Assembly (NCBI RefSeq): GCF_006517175.1
Contig: NZ_CP041186.1
Span: 744,001 to 808,000, forward strand
Direction of reading: 5' to 3'
Source: Persicimonas caeni
GTDB lineage: Bacteria > Myxococcota_A > Bradymonadia > Bradymonadales > Bradymonadaceae
DNA: 64,000 bases
Shown: positions 16,835 to 25,047 of the stretch, one piece after another
Layout of the letters: every line of letters begins with the position of its first letter
How positions within the stretch are numbered: the first letter of the stretch is position 1
Program-made: the position numbers and the translations under genes
The notes under the pieces: model-generated
The model's input: only the letters and a program-made list of their open reading frames with translations
Told to the model about the DNA's origin: nothing
The model's database searches: none

Positions 16835-17704
16835 ATGACTGCGCCTACCTCTTTGGACCAATACAACCAGCCCTGTGAGCAGTGCCACGAGAAGCGCTAC
16901 ATCATTACGCGCCGTGGTGATCGCGCGGTCGCCAAGACCTGTGAAGCGTGCTTCGACACCTGTCCGGCGTGCGACGACGAAGAGTTCATGCACGTGACCG
17001 ACGAGCGCGGCTACAGCTACGTGAAGCGCTGCGCGCTGTGCGGCACGCTGAACAAACGCATCGAGGCGTTCAACGAGGCGCGCATCCCGGCGCGCTACTA
17101 CCACCTGACGGCGGCGATCGAGCACTTCAAGACCAACGGTTCAGACGGCAAGCCTATCGGCAACCTGCAGCAGGTCAAGCTGCGCCTGCACCGCTGGGTC
17201 ACCGGCTTCAGTCCGGGCGAGAAGGGATTTTTGCTCTACGGCGCGGTGGGGACGGGAAAGACGCACCTGCTGGCGGCGATCGTGCGTCACCTGACGCTCG
17301 AGAAGGGGATCGCGAGCCGGTTCATCGAGTTCACCCACCTGTTGAGTGAAATCCGCGAGCAGTTCGACCAGGGCCGCGGCGAAGCCGACATCCTCGGGCC
17401 GCTGTCGGAGGTGCCCGTGCTGGCCATCGACGAGCTCGGCAAGGGCCGCAACAACGCCTGGCAGCTGTCGATCATCGACGAGATCATCTCCAAACGCTAC
17501 AACCGCGAGCTGACTACGCTGTTCACGACCAACTACCCGGTCGACGAAAACGCCACTGGCAAGCTCGACCCCAACTCCGACGACTTCCGCAAGCTGGCCA
17601 CCCAGGAGACGCTGCGCGAGCGCATCGGCGAGCGTATCTTCAGCCGGTTGTATGAGATGTCGACGTTTATCGAGCTGGACGCGCCGGACTACCGCAAACG
17701 CTAA
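16835..17704 (+). CDS. DnaC/IstB-like AAA+ ATPase with N-terminal zinc-binding cysteines
   Basis: A 289-residue ATPase of the DnaC/IstB type. Walker A is GAVGTGKT at 136-143 and Walker B is VLAIDE at 195-200. The first 70 residues hold four Cys pairs (14/17, 36/39, 43/46, 66/69), likely two zinc ribbons. DnaC proteins load the replicative helicase; IstB proteins assist transposases. No IS21-type transposase lies beside it, so a chromosomal ATPase is more likely. No signal peptide is present. It diverges from the rhamnosidase gene and converges with mnmG. The ATG at 16835 has no strong ribosome-binding site. Confidence 0.75.
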   Translation: MTAPTSLDQYNQPCEQCHEKRYIITRRGDRAVAKTCEACFDTCPACDDEEFMHVTDERGYSYVKRCALCGTLNKRIEAFNEARIPARYYHLTAAIEHFKTNGSDGKPIGNLQQVKLRLHRWVTGFSPGEKGFLLYGAVGTGKTHLLAAIVRHLTLEKGIASRFIEFTHLLSEIREQFDQGRGEADILGPLSEVPVLAIDELGKGRNNAWQLSIIDEIISKRYNRELTTLFTTNYPVDENATGKLDPNSDDFRKLATQETLRERIGERIFSRLYEMSTFIELDAPDYRKR

Positions 17705-17713
17705 CAGCGGGGA

Positions 17714-17792
17714 TTCACCACGGGGAACACAGGGGGCACGGAGAGAGGCCAAAAGATGCCTTTCCCCGTGTCACCGTGCTCACCGTGGTGAA
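17714..17792. repeat. Inverted repeat between convergent genes
   Basis: TTCACCACGG at 17714-17723 pairs with CCGTGGTGAA at 17783-17792. The inside has further cacgg/ccgtg pairs, giving a long imperfect hairpin between the ATPase and mnmG ends. It could terminate transcription from both sides. The 'caccacgg...cacgg' wording resembles a short intergenic repeat common in several phyla. Confidence 0.5.
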
Positions 17793-17793
17793 A

Positions 17794-19692
17794 CTATGCT
17801 GTTTTCTTGAGGTGGATCAGGATGGCCGAGATGGCCGCCGGGGTGATGCCCTGCACGCGGGAGGCCTGCGCGACGGTGGTCGGGCGGACCTTGCTGAGCT
17901 TCTCGACGACCTCATTCGACAGGCTGTGGATGTCGCTGTACTCGAGCTCGCGCGGGATCTTGGCCTCTTCCATCTCGCGGCGCTTGTCGACCTGCTTGAG
18001 TTGGCGGTCGATGTAGCCTTGGTATTGGACCTGGATCTCGATCGCCTCGATGACTTCATCGCTCAGGGCGTCGAGGTCGAGCCCCGGCGCGAAGCGCGCG
18101 GCGACGGGCTTCAGATCTTCCATCGAGTTGTCGGGGCGCTTGAGCAGGTCTTCGAGGGTGACGCCGTTGCTGGCGGTGCCCACGCCCTGCTCTTTCAAGT
18201 AGGCGTCGTTTTCGGCCGAGCCGCCGATCATGGTGTCGGCCAGGGCCTTGCGGGTCTCCTCGATGGTCTGCTTTTTGTGCTGGAACTTCGCCCAGTGCTC
18301 GTCGCCGAGCAGACCGAATTGGCGGGCGTACTTCGACAGGCGCCAGTCGGCGTTGTCTTCGCGAAGCAGCAGGCGGTACTCGGCGCGGCTGGTGAACATG
18401 CGGTACGGCTCGTCGACACCTTTGGTGACGAGGTCGTCGACCAGCACGCCGATATAGCCTTCGTCGCGGCCCAGGATGAACGGCTCCTCGCCGCGGATAT
18501 GCAGCGCGGCGTTGATGCCGGCCATCAGGCCCTGGGCGGCGGCTTCTTCGTAGCCGGAGGTGCCGTTGATCTGGCCGGCCAGGTAGAGCCCGCGCACGCC
18601 GCGAAGCTCCAGGGTCGGGTCGAGCTGGATCGGGTTGACGCAGTCGTACTCGACCGCGTAGCCCGGCCGCATGATCTCGGCGTTCTCCAAGCCCGGGATG
18701 GTCTTCAGAATCTTCATCTGAACGTCGAGCGGCAGGCTCGTCGAGATGCCGTTGGGGTAGATCTCGACGGTGTCGAGCCCCTGCGGCTCCAAGAAGATCT
18801 GGTGCTGCTCTTTGTCGGCAAAGCGCACCACCTTGTCCTCGATGCTCGGGCAGTAGCGCGCGCCGATGCCCTCGATCTGGCCGGTGAACATCGGCGAGCG
18901 ATCGGTGTTCTCGAGGATGACCTTGTGGGTCTCTGGGTTGGTGTAGGTGATGTAGCAGGAGACCTGCTCGAGCATCTCGGGCTCGTGGTAGAACGAGAAG
19001 CGCCTGGGCGGCGTGTCGCCGGGCTGCTCTTCGAGTCCTTCCCAGTCGATGGTGCGCGCGTCGAGGCGCGGCGTGGTGCCGGTCTTGAGGCGGCCCATCT
19101 CCAGGTTCATCTTCGAGAGCGTCTCGGCGAGGCCATAGCTCGCCTCGTCGCCGGCGCGGCCGGCCTCGAAGTTGTCCATGCCCACGTGGCACAGCCCGCG
19201 CAGGAAGGTGCCGGTGGTCATGACCACAGCACTGCACTCGTAGAAGACGTTCAGGTGCGAGATCACCCCTTTGACGCGAAGCTCTCCGCCCTCCTCGACG
19301 ATCTTCATGTCCTCGACACGACCCATCTTGATGTCGAGGTTGGGCGTGTTCATCAACTCTTCCTGCATCGCCTTGCGATACATACGCATATCGCACTGCG
19401 CGCGGCTCGAGCGCACCGCCGGGCCCTTGGAGGTATTGAGCCGCTTGTACTGAATGGCAGCGGCATCGGCGACCTTACCCATCACGCCGCCAAGCGCGTC
19501 GACCTCTTTGGCCAGGTGACCTTTGGCGACGCCGCCGATGGCCGGGTTGCAGCTCATGTGGCCGATGGTGTCGATGTTCATCGTCAGAAGCAGCGTCTGC
19601 AGGCCCATGCGGGCCATGGAGCTAGCAGCTTCGGAGCCGGCGTGGCCGCCGCCGATGACGATCGCGTCGTATTTTTTGGGATGGGTAAGCAT
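17794..19692 (-). CDS. mnmG: tRNA uridine-5-carboxymethylaminomethyl modification enzyme MnmG
   Basis: A 632-residue protein matching MnmG (GidA) along its length. The FAD-binding GGGHAGSEA lies at 14-22, the family motif [15 protein letters not shown] at about 47-61, and the C-terminal domain ends in the conserved [14 protein letters not shown] segment. With MnmE it forms the cmnm5 group on U34 of certain tRNAs. mnmE is not in the window. The start at 19692 fits the N-terminus of the family. The gene is solitary, between the DnaC-like gene and the 28-bp palindrome array. Confidence 0.95.
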   Translation of the reverse strand: MLTHPKKYDAIVIGGGHAGSEAASSMARMGLQTLLLTMNIDTIGHMSCNPAIGGVAKGHLAKEVDALGGVMGKVADAAAIQYKRLNTSKGPAVRSSRAQCDMRMYRKAMQEELMNTPNLDIKMGRVEDMKIVEEGGELRVKGVISHLNVFYECSAVVMTTGTFLRGLCHVGMDNFEAGRAGDEASYGLAETLSKMNLEMGRLKTGTTPRLDARTIDWEGLEEQPGDTPPRRFSFYHEPEMLEQVSCYITYTNPETHKVILENTDRSPMFTGQIEGIGARYCPSIEDKVVRFADKEQHQIFLEPQGLDTVEIYPNGISTSLPLDVQMKILKTIPGLENAEIMRPGYAVEYDCVNPIQLDPTLELRGVRGLYLAGQINGTSGYEEAAAQGLMAGINAALHIRGEEPFILGRDEGYIGVLVDDLVTKGVDEPYRMFTSRAEYRLLLREDNADWRLSKYARQFGLLGDEHWAKFQHKKQTIEETRKALADTMIGGSAENDAYLKEQGVGTASNGVTLEDLLKRPDNSMEDLKPVAARFAPGLDLDALSDEVIEAIEIQVQYQGYIDRQLKQVDKRREMEEAKIPRELEYSDIHSLSNEVVEKLSKVRPTTVAQASRVQGITPAAISAILIHLKKTA

Positions 19693-19782
19693 GGGTCGTT
19701 TCTCAATCCGGTTAAACGCAGAATCCGGTCAAAATGCAGGAATGCCTCGATCTGCAACGACCGAGGCATTCCGAACCTTCCA

Positions 19783-19969
19783 CGAGGGCAAGATGCCCCC
19801 GCACCGATTACGAGGGCAAGATGCCCCCGCACCGATTACGAGGGCAAGATGCCCCCGCACCGATAACGAGGGCAAGATGCCCCCACGAGGGCAAGATGCC
19901 CCCGCACCGATTACGAGGGCAAGATGCCCCCGCACCGATTACGAGGGCAAGATGCCCTCACGTCGAAGC
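19783..19969. repeat. Seven tandem GGGCAAGATGCCC palindromes (28-bp period)
   Basis: Copies of cgagggcaagatgccc start at 19783, 19811, 19839, 19867, 19886, 19914 and 19942. Spacing is 28 bases except one 19-base step. Linkers are nearly identical (ccgcaccgatta), so this is not a CRISPR array. Each unit forms a small hairpin. The array sits between the mnmG start and the lipoprotein stop at 19971. Confidence 0.85.
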
Positions 19970-19970
19970 C

Positions 19971-21953
19971 TCACTGAATCGGGGCACAGCTCACGTTGGC
20001 CACGCCGGGGCTACCAAAGTCGCCCGAAGTATATGCCGAGTCGGCCGACGTCGCGTCGCAGAAATTCGCGTCGGAGTCGTTGCTCTGGGCCACGTTTGTA
20101 GCACCACCGGTGTAGGCGTCAATGCTCAGCTGCTGCGAGGCGCCCGCGGTCGGCTCACCGTAATAAGCCTCGTCGATGACGGTGCCGTCTTGCAGCTCGA
20201 GGCTGATGACGAGCCCGGCGCTTCCCGGGCTGTTCTTGAGCGGGCTGTCGTCGAGCAAGTAGGCGTTCTGGATGCCGCCGTTCAGCGAGCTGTCGGTGTC
20301 CGCAGCGAAGACCACGTAGCCGTTGGCCGGGATGGTGGCCGTCGGGTTCTCGACGACGAAGCTGTCCTGGCTGTTGCCCGTCTCGTTGTCTTTGATCACG
20401 AGGGTGAACAGCGTCAGCTCCTGGTCGGTGGTGTTGTAGAGCTCGAGATACTCGCCGTCCGAGTCGCTGATGGCGCTCGGGTTGCCCATGAACTCGGTGA
20501 AGATGATGTCGCCGGGGCTCGGCAGCGTGCCAGTGACCGCTTCACAGACGCCGGTCAGGCAGTACTCGGCGTCCGTGCAGTCGACTTCTTGAGGCATGAA
20601 GTCGCAGTACGGGTTATTGAAGCGCGAGACCTGGCAATCGGCGGTGTCGAGCGTGTACTGGACGGCGTTGCCGTCGGCGTTGCAGAAGTCGTCGGGCTTC
20701 TGGCAGGTCACGTCGGCGCAGGCGTCGGCCGCGCACGGCGGGTTGGCGGCTCCGGGGGTGCCGAATTCGCCGTCGTCGCCGTAGGTCGAGTCGAGTTCGG
20801 GGCACCAGTCGGCGAAGTCGTCATTGTCGGTGGCGTTCGGGTCGAGCTTTCTCGACTTGCCGTCGAGCGTGGTGCCCGCCTCCCAGAAGACGCGGTCGAC
20901 GATCGCGCCGTTGGAGTCGAGCAACTCGATGTAGTCGGAGTTGTTGTTCAGCGTGATGCCTGCGTAGACGTAATCCGGGGTCACGGTGCCGTCGTCGGCC
21001 GGGTCCGCGCTGCTGGCGAAAACGAGGCGTGCGTCGGCGGCGAACGCCGGCGCCGAGGTCAGCGCGTGCTCTTCGACAGTGCCCGTGGACGTGCCGCTTC
21101 GGATGGTCCAACCGCTCAGGTCGATGGCCGAGCCGCTGTCGTTGACGACTTCGAACCACTCGTCCCCGCTCTCGTAGCTGCCCGCGGCGTTCGCCATGAT
21201 CTCGACGATCATCGCGCCACCCGTCTCGGTGACCGTGTCGGTGCAGGTGCCGGTGCTCTCGTCGCAGGTGCCGCCGACGTAGTCACAGTTGTTGTAGGTG
21301 ATGTCGTACGAGCAAGTCGCGCTGCCGTCTTCCTCGTTGCAGGTGCCGGTGTCGGCGTAGACGATGCCGGTGTTGCCGTCACACTCGGGCGCCGGGGGCG
21401 TATCGCACGCTTCGGCGTCGCACGGGCCGGTCAAGCAGGCGCCGTCCTGGCAGCCGTGCACGCACTGCTGGGCGGGCGAGACGCGGTCGTAGGAGCACTC
21501 GCCGGCGCCGCAGGTGCCGGTGGCCTCGTACTCGACGAGCTCACCGTTGCCCGAGCACTGGGCCGCGGGCGGCTCGTCGCAGGTGACGTTCTCACACGGG
21601 TCGGGGTTGCAGGCGCCGTCGGTGCAGCCTGCTTCGCAGGTCTCGGTGTTGACCTCGGGGTATGTGCAGGTCTGGGCGTCGTCGCCGTCGCACACGCCGC
21701 CGTAGGTGACCAAGTCGTCGCCATTGCACTGGGGCTCGGGGATGTCGGTGCAGTCGCTGTCGGCCGAGCACGCCTCGTCGCTGACCACCACGCAGTTGCC
21801 GTCCGATCCGCAGATCTCGTCATCGGCGCAGTCGGAGTTGACCACGCAGGAGTCATCTTTGCCGGTGGAGGGGTCGTCCGCGGAGCATGCCGAAAGCCCG
21901 AGCGCGAAGACGCTCGCGGCGATTAAGAGAAGACTACGTGTACTGCACTTCAT
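19971..21953 (-). CDS. Cys-rich lipoprotein with two lamin-tail domains
   Basis: A 660-residue exported lipoprotein. The ATG at 21953 is chosen because AGGAG lies about eight bases upstream. The signal peptide ends LGLSAC. Residues about 20-240 are Cys-rich short repeats (CVVNSDCADDEICGSDGNC style), like those common in myxobacterial surface proteins. Two lamin-tail-type domains follow, one starting VEIMANAAGSYESGDEWFEV and one near the end with FTEFMGNPSAISDSDGEYLE. These domains often tether exported enzymes or adhesins. No catalytic domain is seen. The role is probably structural or adhesive on the cell surface. It diverges from the helicase gene. Confidence 0.8.
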   Translation of the reverse strand: MKCSTRSLLLIAASVFALGLSACSADDPSTGKDDSCVVNSDCADDEICGSDGNCVVVSDEACSADSDCTDIPEPQCNGDDLVTYGGVCDGDDAQTCTYPEVNTETCEAGCTDGACNPDPCENVTCDEPPAAQCSGNGELVEYEATGTCGAGECSYDRVSPAQQCVHGCQDGACLTGPCDAEACDTPPAPECDGNTGIVYADTGTCNEEDGSATCSYDITYNNCDYVGGTCDESTGTCTDTVTETGGAMIVEIMANAAGSYESGDEWFEVVNDSGSAIDLSGWTIRSGTSTGTVEEHALTSAPAFAADARLVFASSADPADDGTVTPDYVYAGITLNNNSDYIELLDSNGAIVDRVFWEAGTTLDGKSRKLDPNATDNDDFADWCPELDSTYGDDGEFGTPGAANPPCAADACADVTCQKPDDFCNADGNAVQYTLDTADCQVSRFNNPYCDFMPQEVDCTDAEYCLTGVCEAVTGTLPSPGDIIFTEFMGNPSAISDSDGEYLELYNTTDQELTLFTLVIKDNETGNSQDSFVVENPTATIPANGYVVFAADTDSSLNGGIQNAYLLDDSPLKNSPGSAGLVISLELQDGTVIDEAYYGEPTAGASQQLSIDAYTGGATNVAQSNDSDANFCDATSADSAYTSGDFGSPGVANVSCAPIQ

Positions 21954-22088
21954 CACCTTTCTCCTACAAATAGAGAGTCATTGGCCAATACGGCTTCAAT
22001 CCCGCGGCCAAACAATTTAAGGTTTGCCAAGACATTGGCAGTCATACTGAAATGCCCGGTCGATCTCAACTGGATATATAGACTTATG

Positions 22089-24140
22089 ATGAACCTGAAC
22101 CTCGGCATGCTCAACCCGCAGCAGCGGGAGGCGACCACCCATATCGACGGCCCGCTGCTGATTCTGGCCGGCGCAGGTAGTGGCAAGACGCGCGTGATCA
22201 CCACGCGCATCGCCTACCTGATCACCCGGGGCATCGAGCCCAAGTCGATCTTGGCGGTGAGCTTCACCAACAAGGCGGCCACCGAGATGCAGGAGCGCGT
22301 CGCCCAACTGACGGGCGACAAGCTCGCCCAGCAGACGTACCTGTCGACCTTCCACAGCCTCGGCGCCGATATTTTGCGCCAGGATATCGACGCGTTGGGC
22401 TTCAAGAAGCCGTTTACGATCCTCGACCAGGGCGACCAGCAATCGGTGATCAAAGACGCGTTCAAGGAACTCAAGCTCGACCCGAAGGTCGTCGACCCGC
22501 GCCGGATCCTGAGCCTGATCAGCAAGGCAAAGATGGGCTTTTGCGAGCCCAAGGAGCTCCCCGAGCTCAAGCACGACCCGCTGATGCCCTACGCCCAGAA
22601 GATCTACGGGTTCTATACCGGCGCCCTCAAAGGGTTGAACGCCGTCGACTTCGACGACCTGATCTGCTTGCCGGTCGTCCTCTTCAAGGAGCACGAAAAG
22701 GTACGCCAGAAATACGCGCGCCGCTTCCAGTACGTCATGGTCGACGAGTACCAGGACACCAACATGACCCAGCTGCTCTTCTTGCGCGAGCTGGTCAAAG
22801 ACCACATGAACCTGTGCGTGGTGGGTGACGACGACCAGAGCATCTATGGCTTCCGAGGCGCGGTCGCCGAGAATATCCTGGAGTTCGAGAAGCAATTCGA
22901 AGGGGTCAAGGTCGTCAAGCTCGAGCAGAACTATCGCTCGACGAACAATATTTTGCGCGCGGCCAACGAGGTCATCGCGAACAATTCGGTGCGCAAGGAG
23001 AAGGCGCTGTGGAGCTCGAAGGGCGACGGCACGAAGCTGCGCTATGTCGAGTGTGAGGACGAGCGTGAGGAGGCCGAGTTCGTCGCCGCCGAGATCGAGC
23101 GCTACAAGCTCAAATACGACCTGCGCTACCGCGACTGCGCGATTCTGTACCGCGTCAACCCGCAGAGCCGGCTCTTCGAAGAGGCGCTTCGCACCTACCG
23201 CATCCCGTACACGGTGGTCGGCTCGACCGAATTCTTCGACCGAAAAGAGGTCAAAGACTTCGTCGCCTACCTGAAGGCGTGCGTGAACCACAACGACGAG
23301 GTGAGCATCCGCCGAGTCGTCAACGTGCCGCCGCGCGGCATTGGCCCAACCCTGCTCGAGCGCATCAGCGACTTCGCCCACGAAGAAGACATCAGCTTCC
23401 ACCTGGCCCTGTGCAAGATCGCCGACGATCCGTCGCACGTGCACGGCATCGGATATGCGGTCTCGGAGAACATCGCCGATTTCATCGACATCCTCGACAC
23501 GTTCAACGAGAAGTTCGAAGAGGCCGAGGACGACCCATCGATTCGCATGGCCGAGATCAGCCGCGAGGTCCTGAAGCGCACCAACCTCATCGACCACATC
23601 CGAAGCGTCGAGAAGAACCCCAAGATCGCCCGCCGGCGCATCGACAACGTCGACGAGATCTTGTCGTCGCTCTCCCAGTACCAAGACGCCGGAGGCGACT
23701 CGCTCAAGAGCTACCTCACCCGCATCACCCTCGACCGCAGCGACCCTGGCGAGGACGAAGCCGAAAAAGAGGGCGTGCGCATGATGACGCTGCACTCGTC
23801 AAAGGGTCTCGAGTTCCCGGTTTGCTTTTTGGTGGGCATGGAGGAGGGTTACCTGCCCCACGGCCGCAGCCTCGACGACCGTCAGGGCTTGGCCGAGGAG
23901 CGCCGGCTCTGCTACGTCGGCATCACCCGCGCCAAGGAGCACCTGACGCTCACGTCGGCGGCCATGCGCAAGCGATACGGCCAAGAGGAAGACCGCGAGC
24001 CGAGTCGTTTCTTGGAGGAAATCCCCGAGGAGACCATCGAGTGGCAGCGCGCCGAGTCGTCGGTGAGCCTGGCCGAGAAGCGTGAGGAGCAGAACCAGAA
24101 GTATCTGTCGGCGCTGAAGTCGGCGATCTTCGACGACTAG
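22089..24140 (+). CDS. UvrD/Rep-family superfamily 1 DNA helicase
   Basis: A 683-residue ATP-dependent 3'-5' helicase. Motifs are intact: Walker A AGAGSGKTR near the start, SFTNKAATEM, TFHSLG, VDEYQDTN, GDDDQSIYGFRGA, QNYRST, and MTLHSSKGLEF with VGITRAKEHL near the end. The length and the EGYLPH segment suit Rep or PcrA/UvrD types. These unwind DNA in repair and at stalled forks. The start is placed at 22089 (or the adjoining ATG at 22086), so that the conserved LNPQQREAT follows directly; an in-frame ATG at 21981 would add an unrelated tail. A 10-base hairpin lies just after the stop. Confidence 0.9.
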   Translation: MNLNLGMLNPQQREATTHIDGPLLILAGAGSGKTRVITTRIAYLITRGIEPKSILAVSFTNKAATEMQERVAQLTGDKLAQQTYLSTFHSLGADILRQDIDALGFKKPFTILDQGDQQSVIKDAFKELKLDPKVVDPRRILSLISKAKMGFCEPKELPELKHDPLMPYAQKIYGFYTGALKGLNAVDFDDLICLPVVLFKEHEKVRQKYARRFQYVMVDEYQDTNMTQLLFLRELVKDHMNLCVVGDDDQSIYGFRGAVAENILEFEKQFEGVKVVKLEQNYRSTNNILRAANEVIANNSVRKEKALWSSKGDGTKLRYVECEDEREEAEFVAAEIERYKLKYDLRYRDCAILYRVNPQSRLFEEALRTYRIPYTVVGSTEFFDRKEVKDFVAYLKACVNHNDEVSIRRVVNVPPRGIGPTLLERISDFAHEEDISFHLALCKIADDPSHVHGIGYAVSENIADFIDILDTFNEKFEEAEDDPSIRMAEISREVLKRTNLIDHIRSVEKNPKIARRRIDNVDEILSSLSQYQDAGGDSLKSYLTRITLDRSDPGEDEAEKEGVRMMTLHSSKGLEFPVCFLVGMEEGYLPHGRSLDDRQGLAEERRLCYVGITRAKEHLTLTSAAMRKRYGQEEDREPSRFLEEIPEETIEWQRAESSVSLAEKREEQNQKYLSALKSAIFDD

Positions 24141-24152
24141 TGTCGCCGTTCG

Positions 24153-24188
24153 CGAGAGCAGTGATGCGCTCGCACCGAACTGCTCTCG
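24153..24188 (+). terminator. Hairpin after helicase gene
   Basis: CGAGAGCAGT at 24153-24162 pairs perfectly with ACTGCTCTCG at 24179-24188. It lies 12 bases after the helicase stop. There is no T-run, so termination is likely but not certain. Confidence 0.45.
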
Positions 24189-24279
24189 GCCACAAACCAC
24201 AAACTCCTTGGAATGCTGCACCATCGAGTCCATGTTGAAGGTGTTGACTTGTCCGGTCTTGCCTTTACAACACGGCATC

Positions 24280-25044
24280 ATGAACAGACGTGACTTCTTA
24301 AAAGCGGCGGCCCTCGCCGGGCTCGGGGCTCTTGTCCCCGGGCGCGCTTTCGCGATGGGCGAGGACGCCCACTTTACGATCGCCAAGCTGCAATACGCCG
24401 AGAGCGGGTGGGACCCGCGGCCGTCGGCGCTTCGTCGGCTTCTGTTGGAGGTCGAGAAGCGTACGAGCATCAAGGTCGATACCGACGTTCCGGCGGTAAA
24501 TGGTCTGTCGGCGGATATGTTCGAGCATCCGTTCCTGGCGCTGGCGGGCGACTCGAAGTTCGACCCGCTGCCCGACAAGATGGTCACGAACCTTCGCACC
24601 TACATGAAATCGGGCGGCTTTCTGATGGTCGACTCGGCCGAGGGCGTGCCCGACGGGCCGTTCATGAAGTCGGTCGAGCGTGAACTCGGACGTATCCTGC
24701 CCGACAAGAAGCTCGCGCCCATTCCTAAAGACCATGTCCTCTACAAGTCGTTCTACCTGATCGACCAGCCTCTGGGCCGGGTCAAGGTCGCCTCGCGCAT
24801 GCGGGCGATCTTCGATGAGGACCGCCTGTTGGCGGTGGTGTGTCCCAACGACCTGATGGGGGCGTGGGCGCGCGACAACTTCGGCAACTGGCGCTACTCG
24901 GTCAGCCCGGGCGGTGAGCAGCAGCGTGAGATGGCCTTCCGGTTGGGCATCAACTTCGTGATGTACGCGCTTTGCATCAACTACAAGGCCGACCAGGTGC
25001 ACGTGCCGTTCATCCTCAAGCGTCGCCAGTGGAAGGTGGACTGA
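24280..25044 (+). CDS. DUF4159 protein with Tat-type signal
   Basis: A 254-residue protein. It starts MNRRDFLKAAALAGLGAL, a twin-arginine-type export signal, then FTIAKLQYAESGWDPRPSAL, the typical entry to DUF4159. The domain has a glutamine-amidotransferase-like fold in its family, with segments such as GGFLMVDSAEG. DUF4159 genes usually sit with VWA, BatA-like and MoxR genes in envelope-stress or secretion clusters. Here the next gene, 3 bases downstream, is the VWA/amidotransferase-like partner. The ATG at 24280 is chosen because it begins the export signal. The function is unknown. Confidence 0.8.
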   Translation: MNRRDFLKAAALAGLGALVPGRAFAMGEDAHFTIAKLQYAESGWDPRPSALRRLLLEVEKRTSIKVDTDVPAVNGLSADMFEHPFLALAGDSKFDPLPDKMVTNLRTYMKSGGFLMVDSAEGVPDGPFMKSVERELGRILPDKKLAPIPKDHVLYKSFYLIDQPLGRVKVASRMRAIFDEDRLLAVVCPNDLMGAWARDNFGNWRYSVSPGGEQQREMAFRLGINFVMYALCINYKADQVHVPFILKRRQWKVD

Positions 25045-25047
25045 CCC

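Noticed and set aside
19783-19969. CRISPR array
   Set aside because: Repeats are close to evenly spaced but the linkers are nearly identical, so there are no unique spacers, and no cas genes are present.
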